Assembly: GCA_963802575.1 (NCBI GenBank)
Contig: CAWDJF010000006.1
Coordinates: 186,001-250,000, forward strand
Reading direction: 5' to 3'
DNA from: DATFTE01 sp963802575
Lineage (GTDB): Bacteria; Acidobacteriota; Terriglobia; Terriglobales; Acidobacteriaceae
Length of the DNA: 64,000 nucleotides
Part shown: in pieces, positions 54,926 to 64,000 of the stretch
Layout of the letters: the number at the start of each line of letters is the position of its first letter
Position numbering within the stretch: the stretch's first letter is position 1
Notes under the pieces: model-generated
The model's database searches: none
Told to the model about the DNA's origin: nothing
Seen by the model: the letters and a program-made list of their open reading frames with translations, nothing else
Program-made: the position numbers and the translations under genes

Positions 54926-56524
54926 TTGACGATGTTCCAAACACGCTCATCCGCTCCGAGGAAGATCATGGCCCTGGCTACTGCGGTTTTGACCGCGGTA
55001 GCGCCGAGCCTCGCCGCCTCGAAACCCGCGGTCCGGCGCGCCACCGCGCCTACTGCTACACCCATCCAACACCTGGTGGTCATCTTCCAGGAAAACGTTT
55101 CCTTCGATCACTACTTCGGAACCTATCCGGTCGCCACCAATCCTGGGGGAGAACCGAAGTTTGTCGGCCTGCCCAACACCCCCGCGGTTAACGGCCTCAA
55201 CAACGCCCTGCTGACCTTCAATCCCAATCTCAACCCGGCCAATGGCGCGGCCGCTTCCAATCCCTTCCGCCTCGATCGTTCCCAGGCCTTCACCACCGAT
55301 CAGGATCACGGATACACCGACGAGCAGAAGGCATTCGATGACGGCCTGATGGATCTGTTCCCGGTTGACGGAGGCTTCGGCGCCAACGAAGTCATGGGAT
55401 ATTTCGACGGCAACACGGTCACGGGAATGTGGAACTATGCGCAGTTCTTCGCCATGAGTGACAATTCTTTCGGCACGACCTTTGGCCCATCGACGCCGGG
55501 CCTGCTGAACCTGGTTTCCGGCCAGACCAACGGCGTGACCTCAACCTTGAACGGAACTGGAGACGAAACCAACGGCGGCGCGGACGGCTCGCTCACCATG
55601 ATCGGTGACGCCGATCCGATCGGCGACAGCTGCTCGAACCCGACTCGCGCGCAAGGTTCCATGGGCGGACAGAATATCGGCAACCTGCTGAGCGCGGCCG
55701 GCGTGACCTGGGGCGGCTTTATGGGCGGCTTCAACCTGCAGGCGGTGAATCCGAACGGCTCAACCGGATGCTCGCGCAGCACGGTCAACCCAGTTTCCGG
55801 CCAAACCGTGGTTGACTACATCCCGCACCACTCGCTGTTCGGTTACTACGCTTCCACGGCGAACAGCGCGCACACGCGCCCGGCCTCGATCGCCGAAATC
55901 GGATTCGATGGTCCCGCCAACCATCAGTACGACATCCAGGATTTCTTCGCTGCCGTTTCCGAAGGCAACTTCCCGGCAGTCAGTTTTCTGAAGGCGCCCG
56001 CCTATCAAGACGGCCATGCCGGATACTCCGATCCTCTCGACGAGCAGACTTTCCTCGTCGATACCATCAACTTCCTTGAGACTCAGCCCACCTGGAGCAG
56101 CACGGCCGTTGTCATCATGTATGACGATTCGGACGGTTGGTACGATCACCAGATGGGACCGATCTTCAACACCTCGACCGGAACTGCCGACGCACTGACT
56201 GGTCCGAACGCCTGTGGCACTGCGGCCACTTCCCTGCCTGGCTACAACCCGACCGCGAACCCGCATGCGCTTGGCCGCTGCGGTTATGGTCCTCGCCTGC
56301 CATTGATGGTCGTCTCTCCGTGGGCGCGGCAGAACTTCGTCGATCACTCGGTAACCGATCAGACTTCGATCATCCATTTTGTCGAAGACAACTGGCTCGG
56401 CGGACAACGGATCGGCCAGGGCTCGTTCGATGCCATCGCCAACTCCATCATCCAAATGTTCAACTTCACGAAGATCCGCACCAACGGCACGCTCTTCCTG
56501 AATCCGAACACGGGCAACAAGTAG
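54926..56524 (+). CDS. secreted phosphoesterase (phospholipase C / AcpA type)
   Basis: A 532-residue exported protein. Start TTG 54926 has GGAGG 4 bases ahead; ATG 54932 is the alternative at 10 bases. After a signal region (KIMALATAVLTAVAPSLAASK) come hallmark motifs: IQHLVVIFQENVSFDHYFGTYP (metal ligands and nucleophile region), TDQDHGYTDEQKAFDDG, and VVIMYDDSDGWYDHQ. The family hydrolyses phosphodiester or monoester substrates outside the cell. An intrinsic terminator follows at 56545. Confidence 0.9.
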   Translation: MTMFQTRSSAPRKIMALATAVLTAVAPSLAASKPAVRRATAPTATPIQHLVVIFQENVSFDHYFGTYPVATNPGGEPKFVGLPNTPAVNGLNNALLTFNPNLNPANGAAASNPFRLDRSQAFTTDQDHGYTDEQKAFDDGLMDLFPVDGGFGANEVMGYFDGNTVTGMWNYAQFFAMSDNSFGTTFGPSTPGLLNLVSGQTNGVTSTLNGTGDETNGGADGSLTMIGDADPIGDSCSNPTRAQGSMGGQNIGNLLSAAGVTWGGFMGGFNLQAVNPNGSTGCSRSTVNPVSGQTVVDYIPHHSLFGYYASTANSAHTRPASIAEIGFDGPANHQYDIQDFFAAVSEGNFPAVSFLKAPAYQDGHAGYSDPLDEQTFLVDTINFLETQPTWSSTAVVIMYDDSDGWYDHQMGPIFNTSTGTADALTGPNACGTAATSLPGYNPTANPHALGRCGYGPRLPLMVVSPWARQNFVDHSVTDQTSIIHFVEDNWLGGQRIGQGSFDAIANSIIQMFNFTKIRTNGTLFLNPNTGNK

Positions 56525-56544
56525 AAGCTGTTTTAGACCGAAGG

Positions 56545-56578
56545 AAAGGGCATGCGAAATCTCTTGCATGCCCTTTTT
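56545..56578 (+). terminator. intrinsic terminator after the phosphoesterase
   Basis: AAAGGGCATGC (56545-56555), a 10-base loop, and GCATGCCCTTT (56566-56576) followed by TT form an 11-bp stem with T tract. Very clear. Confidence 0.9.
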
Positions 56579-56647
56579 ATTGCGTTTTTTCTGTGCCTTT
56601 GTGTCTCGGTGGGTGAAGTTCTGTAGAATCTAGGCGGAGCCATATTC

Positions 56648-57865
56648 ATGCCGCTCACCCAATCCCGCGAAATTACCGCCGCTTCCCGCCTGGAAAATGT
56701 TCGCTACGCCATCCGCGACCTGGCCTGCGTAGCCGACGAAGTCGTCAAGCAAGGACACAAGATTCTGCCGCTCAACATCGGCGATCCCCTCAACTTCGAC
56801 TTCCAGACTCCGGCGCACCTGATTGAGGCCGTTTACCAGGCCATGCGCGACGGCAAGAATGGATACGCTCCCTCGTCTGGCATCAAATCAGCGCTCGACG
56901 CGATTCGCGGCGAGGCCGCGCGCAAAGGCATCACCAACATCCAGGATGTATTCGTGACCTCGGGAGTCAGCGAGAGTGTCGATGTCTGCCTGACCGCGCT
57001 GCTCAATCCCGGCGAAGACGTGCTCACGCCTTGCCCCGACTATCCGCTCTACTCGGCGGTTCTAGCGAAGCTCGACATTGGACTGAACACTTACTATCTG
57101 AACGAAGAAGACGGATGGCAACCCGATCTGGACGACATCAAGCGCAAAATCACCTCGCGGACGCGCGGCATTGTGCTGATTAATCCCAATAACCCGACTG
57201 GATCGGTCTGCACGCGCAAGATGCTCGAAGACATTGCAGAACTCGCGCGCCGCCATAACCTTGTCATCTTTGCTGACGAAATCTACGACAAGCTGATCAT
57301 GGACGATGACCAGCACATCTCGCTGGCCTCGGTCGCGCCCGATGTTCCGGTGGTGACGTTCGGCGGCTTGTCGAAAAACTATCTCGCACCGGGATGGCGC
57401 ATCGGCTGGGGGATCATCAGCGGAGAAACCGCAGCGGTGAAGCCTTATGTCGAAGGGGTAAATAAACTACTGCGTGCGCGCCTGTGCGCGAATCATCCCG
57501 AGCAGTACGCGATCCAACCCGCGCTCGAAGGACCGCAAGATCACCTGATCGAAGTGAAGAAAAAGCTGCGCGCCCGCCGCGACCTGACGGTGAATTGGTG
57601 CAACTCGACGCCACGTGTCAGTTGCGTTTCCCCGCGTGGAGCCTTCTATGCGTACCCCAAACTCGATATTCCCGAGGGCGACGACGTCTTCGTAAAAGAA
57701 TTGCTATTGCAGAAGCACGTGCTGGTCGTCCACGGCTCCGGCTTCGGACAGAAACCGGGCACCAAACACTTCCGCATCGTCTTCTTGCCGGATGAAAAAA
57801 CGCTGACCAGCGCCTACGCCGGGATCGCCGACTTCATGCAGGAGAGGTACGGGAAGAACATTTAA
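56648..57865 (+). CDS. class I/II PLP aminotransferase (AlaA/aspC-like)
   Basis: A 405-residue fold-type I enzyme. The PLP lysine is Lys243 in FGGLSKNYLAPGWRIGW; INPNNPTGSVCTRKMLEDI and VIFADEIYDKL give the classical Asn/Asp/Tyr pattern. A pyridoxal phosphate-binding YAPSSGIKSALDAIRGE lies near residue 75. It transfers amino groups between alanine or aspartate and 2-oxoacids; the exact substrate is not certain. Cytoplasmic; no operon partners. Confidence 0.9.
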   Translation: MPLTQSREITAASRLENVRYAIRDLACVADEVVKQGHKILPLNIGDPLNFDFQTPAHLIEAVYQAMRDGKNGYAPSSGIKSALDAIRGEAARKGITNIQDVFVTSGVSESVDVCLTALLNPGEDVLTPCPDYPLYSAVLAKLDIGLNTYYLNEEDGWQPDLDDIKRKITSRTRGIVLINPNNPTGSVCTRKMLEDIAELARRHNLVIFADEIYDKLIMDDDQHISLASVAPDVPVVTFGGLSKNYLAPGWRIGWGIISGETAAVKPYVEGVNKLLRARLCANHPEQYAIQPALEGPQDHLIEVKKKLRARRDLTVNWCNSTPRVSCVSPRGAFYAYPKLDIPEGDDVFVKELLLQKHVLVVHGSGFGQKPGTKHFRIVFLPDEKTLTSAYAGIADFMQERYGKNI

Positions 57866-57956
57866 CCGACGAGCACGCCGAGATCGCCGAGAGGTTCTTG
57901 TCTTCTTGGCGCACTTCGCGGCCGTTCTTTGCGAACTTTGCGGTTAAAAGCTTTAG
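57866..57956. repeat. GCGG/GCCGAGA word-repeat spacer
   Basis: Contains CTTCGCGGCCGTTCTTTGCGAACTTTGCGGTTAAAAG-like words, similar to 62555-62645. These AT-tail (TTAAAAG) motifs resemble repeat-rich spacers typical of acidobacterial genomes. No gene seen in the gap. Confidence 0.5.
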
Positions 57957-57976
57957 GCCCCTGCGGTTTCGGATGT

Positions 57977-58393
57977 CTATAGCTTCCCATGGCTGGGATC
58001 GACTACTTTTAACGATGGGAACATCTCACGGTAGAACCCTCGGTCACGCGTGATCAACTGAGAAGCTTGCACTTCGGCGTGCGCCCCTACCAAAAAATCC
58101 GTGAGAATGCGGTCGCGTTTTCCCCCGCGACGGCGATAGGCTCGCCAGGCGCGCCCTGCCCGGAAACTGCCTTCCCGGCCTAACGCTTCTACCCCTATGC
58201 CGCATTCATCAAGAAAGGCGTCGCACTCCATCTGCGAGACGAAGTGGACGCTGATCTCTGCGTAAACCAGATCGCAGACGACCAGCGAGCCCGACGCCCA
58301 AGCCTGCTCCAGAGCGCGTGTAGCGCCCTCGTAAAACTGTTCATTGGGACGAAGGATGTCGAGCAGAATGTTGCTGTCGATGGCGGTAATCAT
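57977..58393 (-). CDS. vapC: VapC-type PIN-domain toxin
   Basis: A 138-residue PIN ribonuclease. Acidic residues Asp6 in ITAIDSNIL, Glu46 in VYAEIS, Asp99 in ILTDFLVGA and Asp117 in LITRDRGFY form the metal site. Start ATG 58393 overlaps the antitoxin stop by 4 bases (ATGA). VapC toxins cleave tRNA or rRNA when freed from the antitoxin. Confidence 0.9.
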   Translation of the reverse strand: MITAIDSNILLDILRPNEQFYEGATRALEQAWASGSLVVCDLVYAEISVHFVSQMECDAFLDECGIGVEALGREGSFRAGRAWRAYRRRGGKRDRILTDFLVGAHAEVQASQLITRDRGFYREMFPSLKVVDPSHGKL

Positions 58394-58620
58394 CGGCCGC
58401 GTATGTCATCGATGAAATCGTCTACTGACCCGTAACCCAATTCCTGAAAACTTCGGCGGCCCTTGCCTTTCCATTTGCTCAAGTCCAAAGGCTTGGCCTT
58501 CTTTTCCAAGACCAGAGCGTTCCTCACCACGCGGAATTCAACTTCCGTCTCTGGCCCGAGCCCGAACCTTTCCCGCAAATTCTTGGGAATCGTGACCTGA
58601 CCACGTTCTCCGATTTTCAT
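58390..58620 (-). CDS. vapB: VapB/AbrB-type antitoxin
   Basis: A 76-residue protein with an N-terminal AbrB/SpoVT swapped-hairpin DNA-binding domain (KIGERGQVTIPKNLRERFGL) and a C-terminal tail (SFQELGYGSVDDFIDDI) that would block the VapC active site. First gene of the leftward vapBC pair, overlapping vapC by 4 bases; auto-regulation is expected for the family. Confidence 0.88.
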   Translation of the reverse strand: MKIGERGQVTIPKNLRERFGLGPETEVEFRVVRNALVLEKKAKPLDLSKWKGKGRRSFQELGYGSVDDFIDDIRGR

Positions 58621-58747
58621 GATTCATATTATGAAGTAGGAATACGTAATATGCAAGAACCGATGAGCGATGGAACTTCATCCCAATGCCAGAGCTGGAA
58701 GCTCATGGCTGTTTCCCGCAAAATCTGCTTAAATCGCTGTACGCACT

Positions 58748-59485
58748 GTGATCGACATCCACTGTCACATCCTCCCTGAAGTAGACGATGGCCCCAAGAA
58801 CTGGGAGACCTCCCTGGCTATGTGCCGTATGGCCGCCGCCGATGGCATCGAGCACACGGTAGTCACGCCTCATGCCAACGAACGCTACCATTACGATCGT
58901 GAATATCTGCAAAGTCTGGTCGCGCACCTTCGCGGATTAGTGGGCGACGCCCTGAAAATCAGCCTGGGATGCGACTTTCATCTCTCCTACGACAATCTGC
59001 AGGACGTTTTCATCCATCCCGACCGCTACACCATCGAAGGCAGCCGCTATTTGCTGGTTGAACTCAGCAACTACAGCGTGCCGCTGCAGATCAACGAATG
59101 CTTCACACAGTTGGGAGACAAAGGGATTACTCCGATCCTCACTCACCCCGAGCGCAATCCGATTCTGCAGCAGACTCCGCAGCGAGTGTTGCAGTGGGCA
59201 GAGCAAGGATGCGTGGTGCAAATGACGGCGTCGGCCCTGACTGGACAATGGGGAGAGCGCGTGACTCGCACCGCCAAATGGCTCATGGATCGCGACGCCG
59301 TCCACATTCTGGCCAGCGACGCGCACGACACCGAACACCGAAAACCGATCCTCTCGCGCGCTCGCCAGGCGGTCGCCGAGCAGTACGGAGAAGACCTCGC
59401 CGACGCTCTGCTTGACGCCAATCCGCGCGCGGTGGTCGAAGGGAAGCCGTTGCCTTACTTCCCCGATCCGCTCATGAAGAGCTAG
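58748..59485 (+). CDS. CpsB/CapC-type PHP-domain tyrosine phosphatase
   Basis: A 245-residue PHP-domain phosphatase starting at GTG 58748. Metal-binding motifs are DIHCHILPEVDDGP (7-16 region), VVTPHANERYHYD, LTHPERNPILQ and LASDAHDTEHR. The family dephosphorylates a bacterial tyrosine kinase that controls capsule or exopolysaccharide export. No such kinase or polysaccharide gene lies in view. Cytoplasmic. Confidence 0.9.
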   Translation: MIDIHCHILPEVDDGPKNWETSLAMCRMAAADGIEHTVVTPHANERYHYDREYLQSLVAHLRGLVGDALKISLGCDFHLSYDNLQDVFIHPDRYTIEGSRYLLVELSNYSVPLQINECFTQLGDKGITPILTHPERNPILQQTPQRVLQWAEQGCVVQMTASALTGQWGERVTRTAKWLMDRDAVHILASDAHDTEHRKPILSRARQAVAEQYGEDLADALLDANPRAVVEGKPLPYFPDPLMKS

Positions 59486-59704
59486 AACGCGGGCTACTGT
59501 CTCTGTCCCTTCAACTCAACCCTCTGTGGCCTGCTGGTCGAAGAATCTTCAATGACGAGCGCGGCGATCCGAACCCCGTGCTTTTGGTTCCCGGTGCTTG
59601 GACCGTCCTTCGACTCTAAATCAACGGATGAGTGGCCCGCCCGTGGCGATTTTGCGCGAAGAAGGTTTCATGGCATGATTTCGAAGTCGTACTAGAGTGT
59701 CCCA

Positions 59705-60154
59705 ATGCGGCTCCGCATTCTCAAAGCCGTCGCCAGCGGAATCCTATTTGTTTCTACTTACGGATTCATCGGCGCTACCCTGTCGCCTGCTCAGTGCCCA
59801 ATCCTCTACGCCGTGGTGAAAGGTCAGGTCGAACGCCCCCCTCGTGGTGCCACCGTACGAGTGCAACTGGTTTATTCGAAACACGCGAAAGATCAGAATG
59901 GCGAATCGGGCGAAGTGAAGCTGGAAGCAGCCTCATTCCGCATGCAGATTCCGTTCCTCACCCAGAGCGGCGCGCCCATTCTAGGATTAGGCAGGTACAA
60001 GTGCGATCTGAGGCCGAAAACGGTGCTCGTGACTCTATCCTCGGGTGATCGCGAATACGATCACGTTTCTTTGGATTGGGCGAAGGACTTCAAAATGGCA
60101 GATCCCGGCGCTTACACTCTGCGGTCCGAGATTGTCCTGCACGGTGCGCCCTAA
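59705..60154 (+). CDS. secreted hypothetical protein
   Basis: A 149-residue protein with a signal segment (ILKAVASGILFVSTYGFIGATLSPAQ). The mature part is beta-rich (LYAVVKGQVERPPRGATVRVQLVY, SFRMQIPFLTQSG, CDLRPKTVLVTLSSGDREYDHVSLDW), suggesting a small periplasmic domain with two Cys that may pair. No family recognised. Confidence 0.65.
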   Translation: MRLRILKAVASGILFVSTYGFIGATLSPAQCPILYAVVKGQVERPPRGATVRVQLVYSKHAKDQNGESGEVKLEAASFRMQIPFLTQSGAPILGLGRYKCDLRPKTVLVTLSSGDREYDHVSLDWAKDFKMADPGAYTLRSEIVLHGAP

Positions 60155-60197
60155 GTTCGCGGCGGGAATGTTTTTGACTGAGGCTAAAGACTGACGA

Positions 60198-60698
60198 CTA
60201 CTTCTGCGGAGGGACGTCGCTCTTTGGTTCAATCGGATTGGAGATCGGAGGTGCCGTTGTCATCGCACTTTCCGGATTCAGCAGATGCTGGTGATCGGGG
60301 CCTAATCCAAGCTTGATCAGCGCTCGCGAATCGGGAACCATCTTGCTTTGCCAGCCATTGTCGGCCTGGAATTTTTCCATGGCTTTTTGCGAAGTGTCAT
60401 CCCAGGTGCCTGACGCTTCGCCTGTCATGTAATTCTGGCGAATCAGCGCTTCCTGAATTTCCCGCGCGCGCTGGGGATCGATCTTCTGCTGCCCTTTTCG
60501 CTTCCAACTGGCGTTCTTCTTGGAGTGCTTGCCCTTCGTAGAAGACGTGCTCGCGGTCTTTTTGTGGCTGGAGGACTTGTGGGTGGTCTTCTTGGGAGTC
60601 GTGGTCGTGCTGCTCTGGCCGAACGCCAAGGCGCAGCCTAGTAGCAGAGCGCAAGCCACGCTCACCCCTTTCACCGTTTTTGAGCCTATAATCGCCAA
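60198..60698 (-). CDS. secreted peptidoglycan-binding-domain protein
   Basis: A 166-residue protein with signal peptide VKGVSVACALLLGCALAFGQ, a Thr/Ser/Lys-rich linker (about 29-65, TTPKKTTHKSSSHKKTASTS), then one PG_binding_1 repeat: DPQRAREIQEALIRQNYMTGEASGTWDDTSQKAMEKFQADNGW. The linker is strongly cationic. Expected in the periplasm, bound to the wall. Confidence 0.8.
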   Translation of the reverse strand: MAIIGSKTVKGVSVACALLLGCALAFGQSSTTTTPKKTTHKSSSHKKTASTSSTKGKHSKKNASWKRKGQQKIDPQRAREIQEALIRQNYMTGEASGTWDDTSQKAMEKFQADNGWQSKMVPDSRALIKLGLGPDHQHLLNPESAMTTAPPISNPIEPKSDVPPQK

Positions 60699-60853
60699 TC
60701 GTTATCTGCTTAATTTCGTGTCCCTTGCGGCGACTTCCCTACCAGCAAAGGGCGCGATCATACAACATCCTTCGCGTCCGAAACAAGACCTGACATCGAA
60801 ATCATCGCCCATTCCCTATTTCGATGCCAGTTCCCATAGGTGTGGTTTTATGG

Positions 60854-62446
60854 TTACGGAAGTGTACCGGCCAGGAAGATGGTTCCGTCCTGCCGTCCGG
60901 CGCCCCGCTGGCGTACCAGGAAGACCACATCCTGCCCGCTCTTCATCGCGGAGGTCACCCGGTTGTACTCGTCTTCACTGTTCACGGGAGCCTTGTTAAT
61001 TTCGAGAATAATGTCGCCGCGAGTCAGACCTACGTCGTCGGCGAACGATCCCGCCTTCACATCCGCGACGATCACGCCTTTCCCAGCCGGAACATCGAGC
61101 TTATCGGCCATCTCCTGCGTGAGCGCCTTCACCGTCAGTCCGAGCTTGCTCTCCTTCGGGCCACCCTGATCGCTATTTTCCTGATCGTCGCCCAACCGTG
61201 CGGCAAACAGCTTCGCGCGATCGGCCACCGTGACCGACGCATCCTGCTTCTTGCCATTGCGGATGTAGCCGATCGTGACCTTCGATCCCGCCTTGCGCGC
61301 GGCGATGTCAGCCACCAGTTCGCTGCCGTTCTTTACCGGCTTGTTGTCGACGGAAACAATGGTGTCGCCGACTTTCAATCCCGCCTGCTCTGCTGGGCTG
61401 CCCGGCGTCACGTCGGAAATCGTTACTCCGCTGCCGGTTCCATACACGCGAGCAATCGCAGGGTTCTCCTGCGCGTTGAACATGATGCCGATCGAACCGC
61501 GCTCCACGCGATGATCGGGACCGATCAGCTGGTTATAAACATCGCGAATGGTGAGCGAAGGCATCGCAAAGCCGACGCCTGCATACGCATTGGTGTCAGT
61601 CAGAATCGCAGTATTTATGCCGATGACTTCTCCCGCCATGTTCACCAGCGGTCCGCCAGAGTTGCCGGGATTGATCGCCGCGTCCGTCTGAATGAACGAC
61701 TGAAACTGCCGGTTGGGCACGATGTCGCGGCCCTTCGCCGAAACGATGCCGGCCGTGACCGTCTCCTGCAATCCAAACGGACTGCCAATCGCCAGCACCC
61801 AATCGCCGACCTGCATGCTGTCAGAGTTCCCCAGTTTTGCAATCGGCAGGGCTTTATCGACATCGATCTTGATCACTGCCAGATCGGTTTCCTGATCCGA
61901 TCCAATCACCTTGGCATCGTGTCCCACAGAGCCCGCGGGATCATCCTGCAGCTTCACCCGAATGCGGTCCGCCTTCTCAATTACGTGCCGGTTGGTGAGA
62001 ATGTAGCCCTTGGGATCGACGATAACGCCAGAGCCAAGCGAGCGCTCGCGGATCGAACCACCCTGCCCGCCTTGCCCACCCTGTCCGCCAAAAAAGCGGT
62101 CAAAGAAATCGTCGAATGGAGTTCCGCCACCGCCTTGATCGTCATCTTCTCCGCCCGGAGCACGTCGTCGTTGGTGCGGATTCTTGATCATCGACTCGGT
62201 ATTGATATTGACGACGCTTGGTTCAAGTTGCTTGGCAATCTGCGAGAACTGGTTCGAAAGAACTTGCGGGGAGGGCACGGTCAGCGGAGTCGCGTCCGAC
62301 CCTTTCTTGCTTTCCTGCCCTTTTACACCCTGGGAAACCACCGTTCCAATCAGAATACCGACGGCCAATGTGGCCAGAATCGTAAGAGAGTACGCGAGGC
62401 GATTGGCCTTCAAACGCACCCAAAAAGCGCTTCCGCGCTCATCCAT
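60854..62446 (-). CDS. Do-family HtrA/DegP serine protease
   Basis: A 530-residue periplasmic protease: N-terminal anchor (LTILATLAVGILIGTVVSQG), Gly-rich loop (DDQGGGGTPFDDFFDRFFGG), trypsin domain with His154 in TNRHVIE, Asp188 in ETDLAVIK and Ser263 in NPGNSGGPLV, then two PDZ domains (about 325-415 and 440-525). Degrades or refolds damaged envelope proteins. Distinct from the short one-PDZ protease at 6290. Confidence 0.95.
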   Translation of the reverse strand: MDERGSAFWVRLKANRLAYSLTILATLAVGILIGTVVSQGVKGQESKKGSDATPLTVPSPQVLSNQFSQIAKQLEPSVVNINTESMIKNPHQRRRAPGGEDDDQGGGGTPFDDFFDRFFGGQGGQGGQGGSIRERSLGSGVIVDPKGYILTNRHVIEKADRIRVKLQDDPAGSVGHDAKVIGSDQETDLAVIKIDVDKALPIAKLGNSDSMQVGDWVLAIGSPFGLQETVTAGIVSAKGRDIVPNRQFQSFIQTDAAINPGNSGGPLVNMAGEVIGINTAILTDTNAYAGVGFAMPSLTIRDVYNQLIGPDHRVERGSIGIMFNAQENPAIARVYGTGSGVTISDVTPGSPAEQAGLKVGDTIVSVDNKPVKNGSELVADIAARKAGSKVTIGYIRNGKKQDASVTVADRAKLFAARLGDDQENSDQGGPKESKLGLTVKALTQEMADKLDVPAGKGVIVADVKAGSFADDVGLTRGDIILEINKAPVNSEDEYNRVTSAMKSGQDVVFLVRQRGAGRQDGTIFLAGTLP

Positions 62447-62554
62447 AAAAAACTTCCTCCGGATCTGTCAACGCTCTGAAGATTATACCCGTTCGCTCGG
62501 GGTCATCGTATCGGCAGGACAGACGCCTGATTCTTAGACGCGATCGACAGGAAA

Positions 62555-62645
62555 AGTGTTGCGAGAGTTCTCTTTGCGGCCTTTGCGGCAGTTCTTCGCG
62601 TCCTTGCGATTAAAAGCGTTTCTCGGCGAACTCGGCGGAGAAAAG
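62555..62645. repeat. GCGGCC/TTGCG word-repeat spacer
   Basis: CTTTGCGGCCTTTGCGGCAGTTC, CCTTGCGATTAAAAGCG and CGGCGAACTCGGCGGAG are variants of the spacer family also at 57866-57956. No gene in the gap. Confidence 0.5.
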
Positions 62646-62649
62646 TTTC

Positions 62650-64000
62650 TTACTTAGCCTCGTAAACAGTCTTCCCCCCAACCACGGTCCGGAGAACCTT
62701 GGTCTCAGGAATCTTCGGAAAAGCGAGAGACGTAATATCGTGATCCAGCACCACGAAATCAGCCAGCATCCCAGGCTCAATCAAGCCCTTTTCTTTCTCC
62801 TGAAATTCCGCGAATGCCGACCCAGTCGTATACGCCGCAATCGCCTGCTCCATGGTCAGCTTCTCTTCGGGAAAGTATTGCTTCTTCCCGTCTTCGCTGG
62901 TCCGCGTGACGGCAGCATAAAGTCCGCGAAAAGGAGAAACCGGTTCCACTGGATAATCCGTCCCAAACGCCAGCGGCACGCCCTTCTTCAGGAAATCGCC
63001 CCACGCATAGGAGTGAGCCGCCCGCTTCTCGCCCAACCGTTCGACCGCCCAATTCATATCGGTCAAAACATGGCTCGGCTGCATGGAAGCAATCACTTTC
63101 AATTCTTTGAACTTCGCAATCTGCAACGGGGTCGTCACCTGCGCATGTTCGATCCGCAAGCGGTAGTCATCTCCGCCATTGGCAGCTTTGATCTTTTTCT
63201 CCTTCGCGTCTTTTTCTGCCAGCGCATACGCATCGAGCGCCATCTGCACGCCTTTATCCCCGATGGCATGAAATCCCATCTGGAATCCGGCTTCGATGCG
63301 CTCTTTCGCCATTTCGTTGAGCTTGGCCTGCTCGTACTGCGGCAACCCGGAGTTCTTCGGATCATCCGCATACGGCTCCATCAACGCCGCCGTGTGCGAT
63401 CCCAGCGACCCGTCCATGAATCCCTTCAGCATGCCGGTATGCAACATGTTGTCGGACTGCGAATGGGCCGCCCGGTGCGCCTGCAAGGTCTGCACGGGAT
63501 CGCTGAACTCGAGCCACTCCGAGATTCGCGCCGTCAACTTTCCATCGTGCTCAATCTCCTCGTAAACCAGAAAATCTTCCCAAGTGGAAAAATCCTGGAT
63601 GGAGGTCACTCCATTCTGTGCCACGTCCCGCAGCGCTGCTTCAATCGCCTGCCGCCGCTGCTCGTGCGTCGGCTTGGGAACGACGATCTGCACCGCTTCG
63701 CGGGCCGTCTCCCGCAAAATTCCTGTAGGCTGCCCGGTCGAATCGCGATCGATATGCCCGCCATCAGGATCATGACTGGCCAAGGTGATGCTCGCCAGTT
63801 GCAGCGCCCGGGTGTTCGCTACCGCGATGTGCCCATCGACGCGTTGCAGAAACACCGGATGATCGGTCGTGACCTCATCCACATCCCAGCGGCTGGGCAA
63901 TTCTTTCACCGGCCACAACGTCTGATCCCATCCTGCGCCCAGAATCCATTCTCCCGGCGCAGCCGCCGCTACGCGCGCGCGAATACGATCGCGAAATTCC
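62650..64000 (-). CDS. amidohydrolase family 3 (YtcJ-like), N-terminus outside window
   Basis: The minus frame is open to the window's right edge, where it reads FRDRIRARVAAAAPGEWILGAGWDQTLWPV, upstream of the apparent start TTG 63918. The visible part (about 450 residues) is C-terminal to the first metal motif. It includes LRIEHAQV, GTDYPVEPVSPFRGLYAAVTR and the end MLADFVVLDHDITSL. Amidohydrolase-3 enzymes hydrolyse amides with one or two metal ions; the substrate is unknown. Confidence 0.9.
   Translation of the reverse strand, partial: EFRDRIRARVAAAAPGEWILGAGWDQTLWPVKELPSRWDVDEVTTDHPVFLQRVDGHIAVANTRALQLASITLASHDPDGGHIDRDSTGQPTGILRETAREAVQIVVPKPTHEQRRQAIEAALRDVAQNGVTSIQDFSTWEDFLVYEEIEHDGKLTARISEWLEFSDPVQTLQAHRAAHSQSDNMLHTGMLKGFMDGSLGSHTAALMEPYADDPKNSGLPQYEQAKLNEMAKERIEAGFQMGFHAIGDKGVQMALDAYALAEKDAKEKKIKAANGGDDYRLRIEHAQVTTPLQIAKFKELKVIASMQPSHVLTDMNWAVERLGEKRAAHSYAWGDFLKKGVPLAFGTDYPVEPVSPFRGLYAAVTRTSEDGKKQYFPEEKLTMEQAIAAYTTGSAFAEFQEKEKGLIEPGMLADFVVLDHDITSLAFPKIPETKVLRTVVGGKTVYEAK

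Overview
The window looks like a chromosomal segment of an Acidobacteriota bacterium (Terriglobia, Koribacter/Sulfotelmatobacter-like). This is inferred from gene content, with no database search. The clues are a DUF1800/DUF1501 pair, a eukaryote-type Ser/Thr kinase with TolB-like and TPR parts, an S8 protease with an AMWGSS tail, an RNase E/G with a huge insert inside its S1 domain, several HtrA-like proteases, and intergenic DNA full of short palindromic or word-like repeats. No rRNA, tRNA, IS element, prophage or CRISPR array was seen.

Layout. 0-4.1 kb: DUF1800 (5' cut by the window edge) and DUF1501, a DUF457-type hydrolase, a 34-aa membrane peptide and a solitary nuoB. 4.3-9.7 kb: macro-domain protein, family-39 glycosyltransferase, an HtrA-like/LuxR/DUF4097 cluster and a methyltransferase. 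9.7-15.6 kb: zinc-ribbon microprotein plus APC permease, a frameshifted double Clp-N protein, a HerA-type ATPase and a second APC permease. 15.8-17.4 kb: a frameshifted Tat-exported ferritin-like protein followed by two TatA/B-like genes. 17.4-23.0 kb: a putative one-carbon locus with a GcvT-like folate enzyme divergent from two FAD oxidoreductases and purU. 23.2-32.3 kb: an unknown protein, a hybrid HD-GYP/GAF/GGDEF protein, the S8 protease, small unknown membrane proteins and a remnant of a PQQ-propeller gene.

32.4-46.5 kb holds the cell-elongation genes, read leftward: mreB-mreC-mreD, then mrdA (PBP2)-rodA-rng. A Ser/Thr kinase and a PilZ protein, both read rightward, sit between mreD and mrdA. 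46.6-57.9 kb: FecR-domain protein, aldehyde dehydrogenase, two unknown proteins, a class A beta-lactamase-like hydrolase, a TetR regulator divergent from an ABA4-like membrane protein with three phased operator-like palindromes between them, a secreted phosphoesterase and an aminotransferase. 58.0-64.0 kb: VapBC, a PHP-type tyrosine phosphatase, a secreted unknown protein, a peptidoglycan-binding protein, a Do-family protease and an amidohydrolase cut by the right edge.

A main technical feature is fourteen single-base indels (eleven extra, three missing bases) that I infer in six genes from continuity of protein homology: the Clp-N, ferritin-like, HD-GYP/GGDEF, rng, rodA and kinase genes. In the genes where I checked the sum, correcting them gives a whole number of codons. 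Two of the genes (rng, rodA) are expected to be needed for growth, so assembly or sequencing error is the simplest explanation, though real decay of the accessory genes cannot be excluded.
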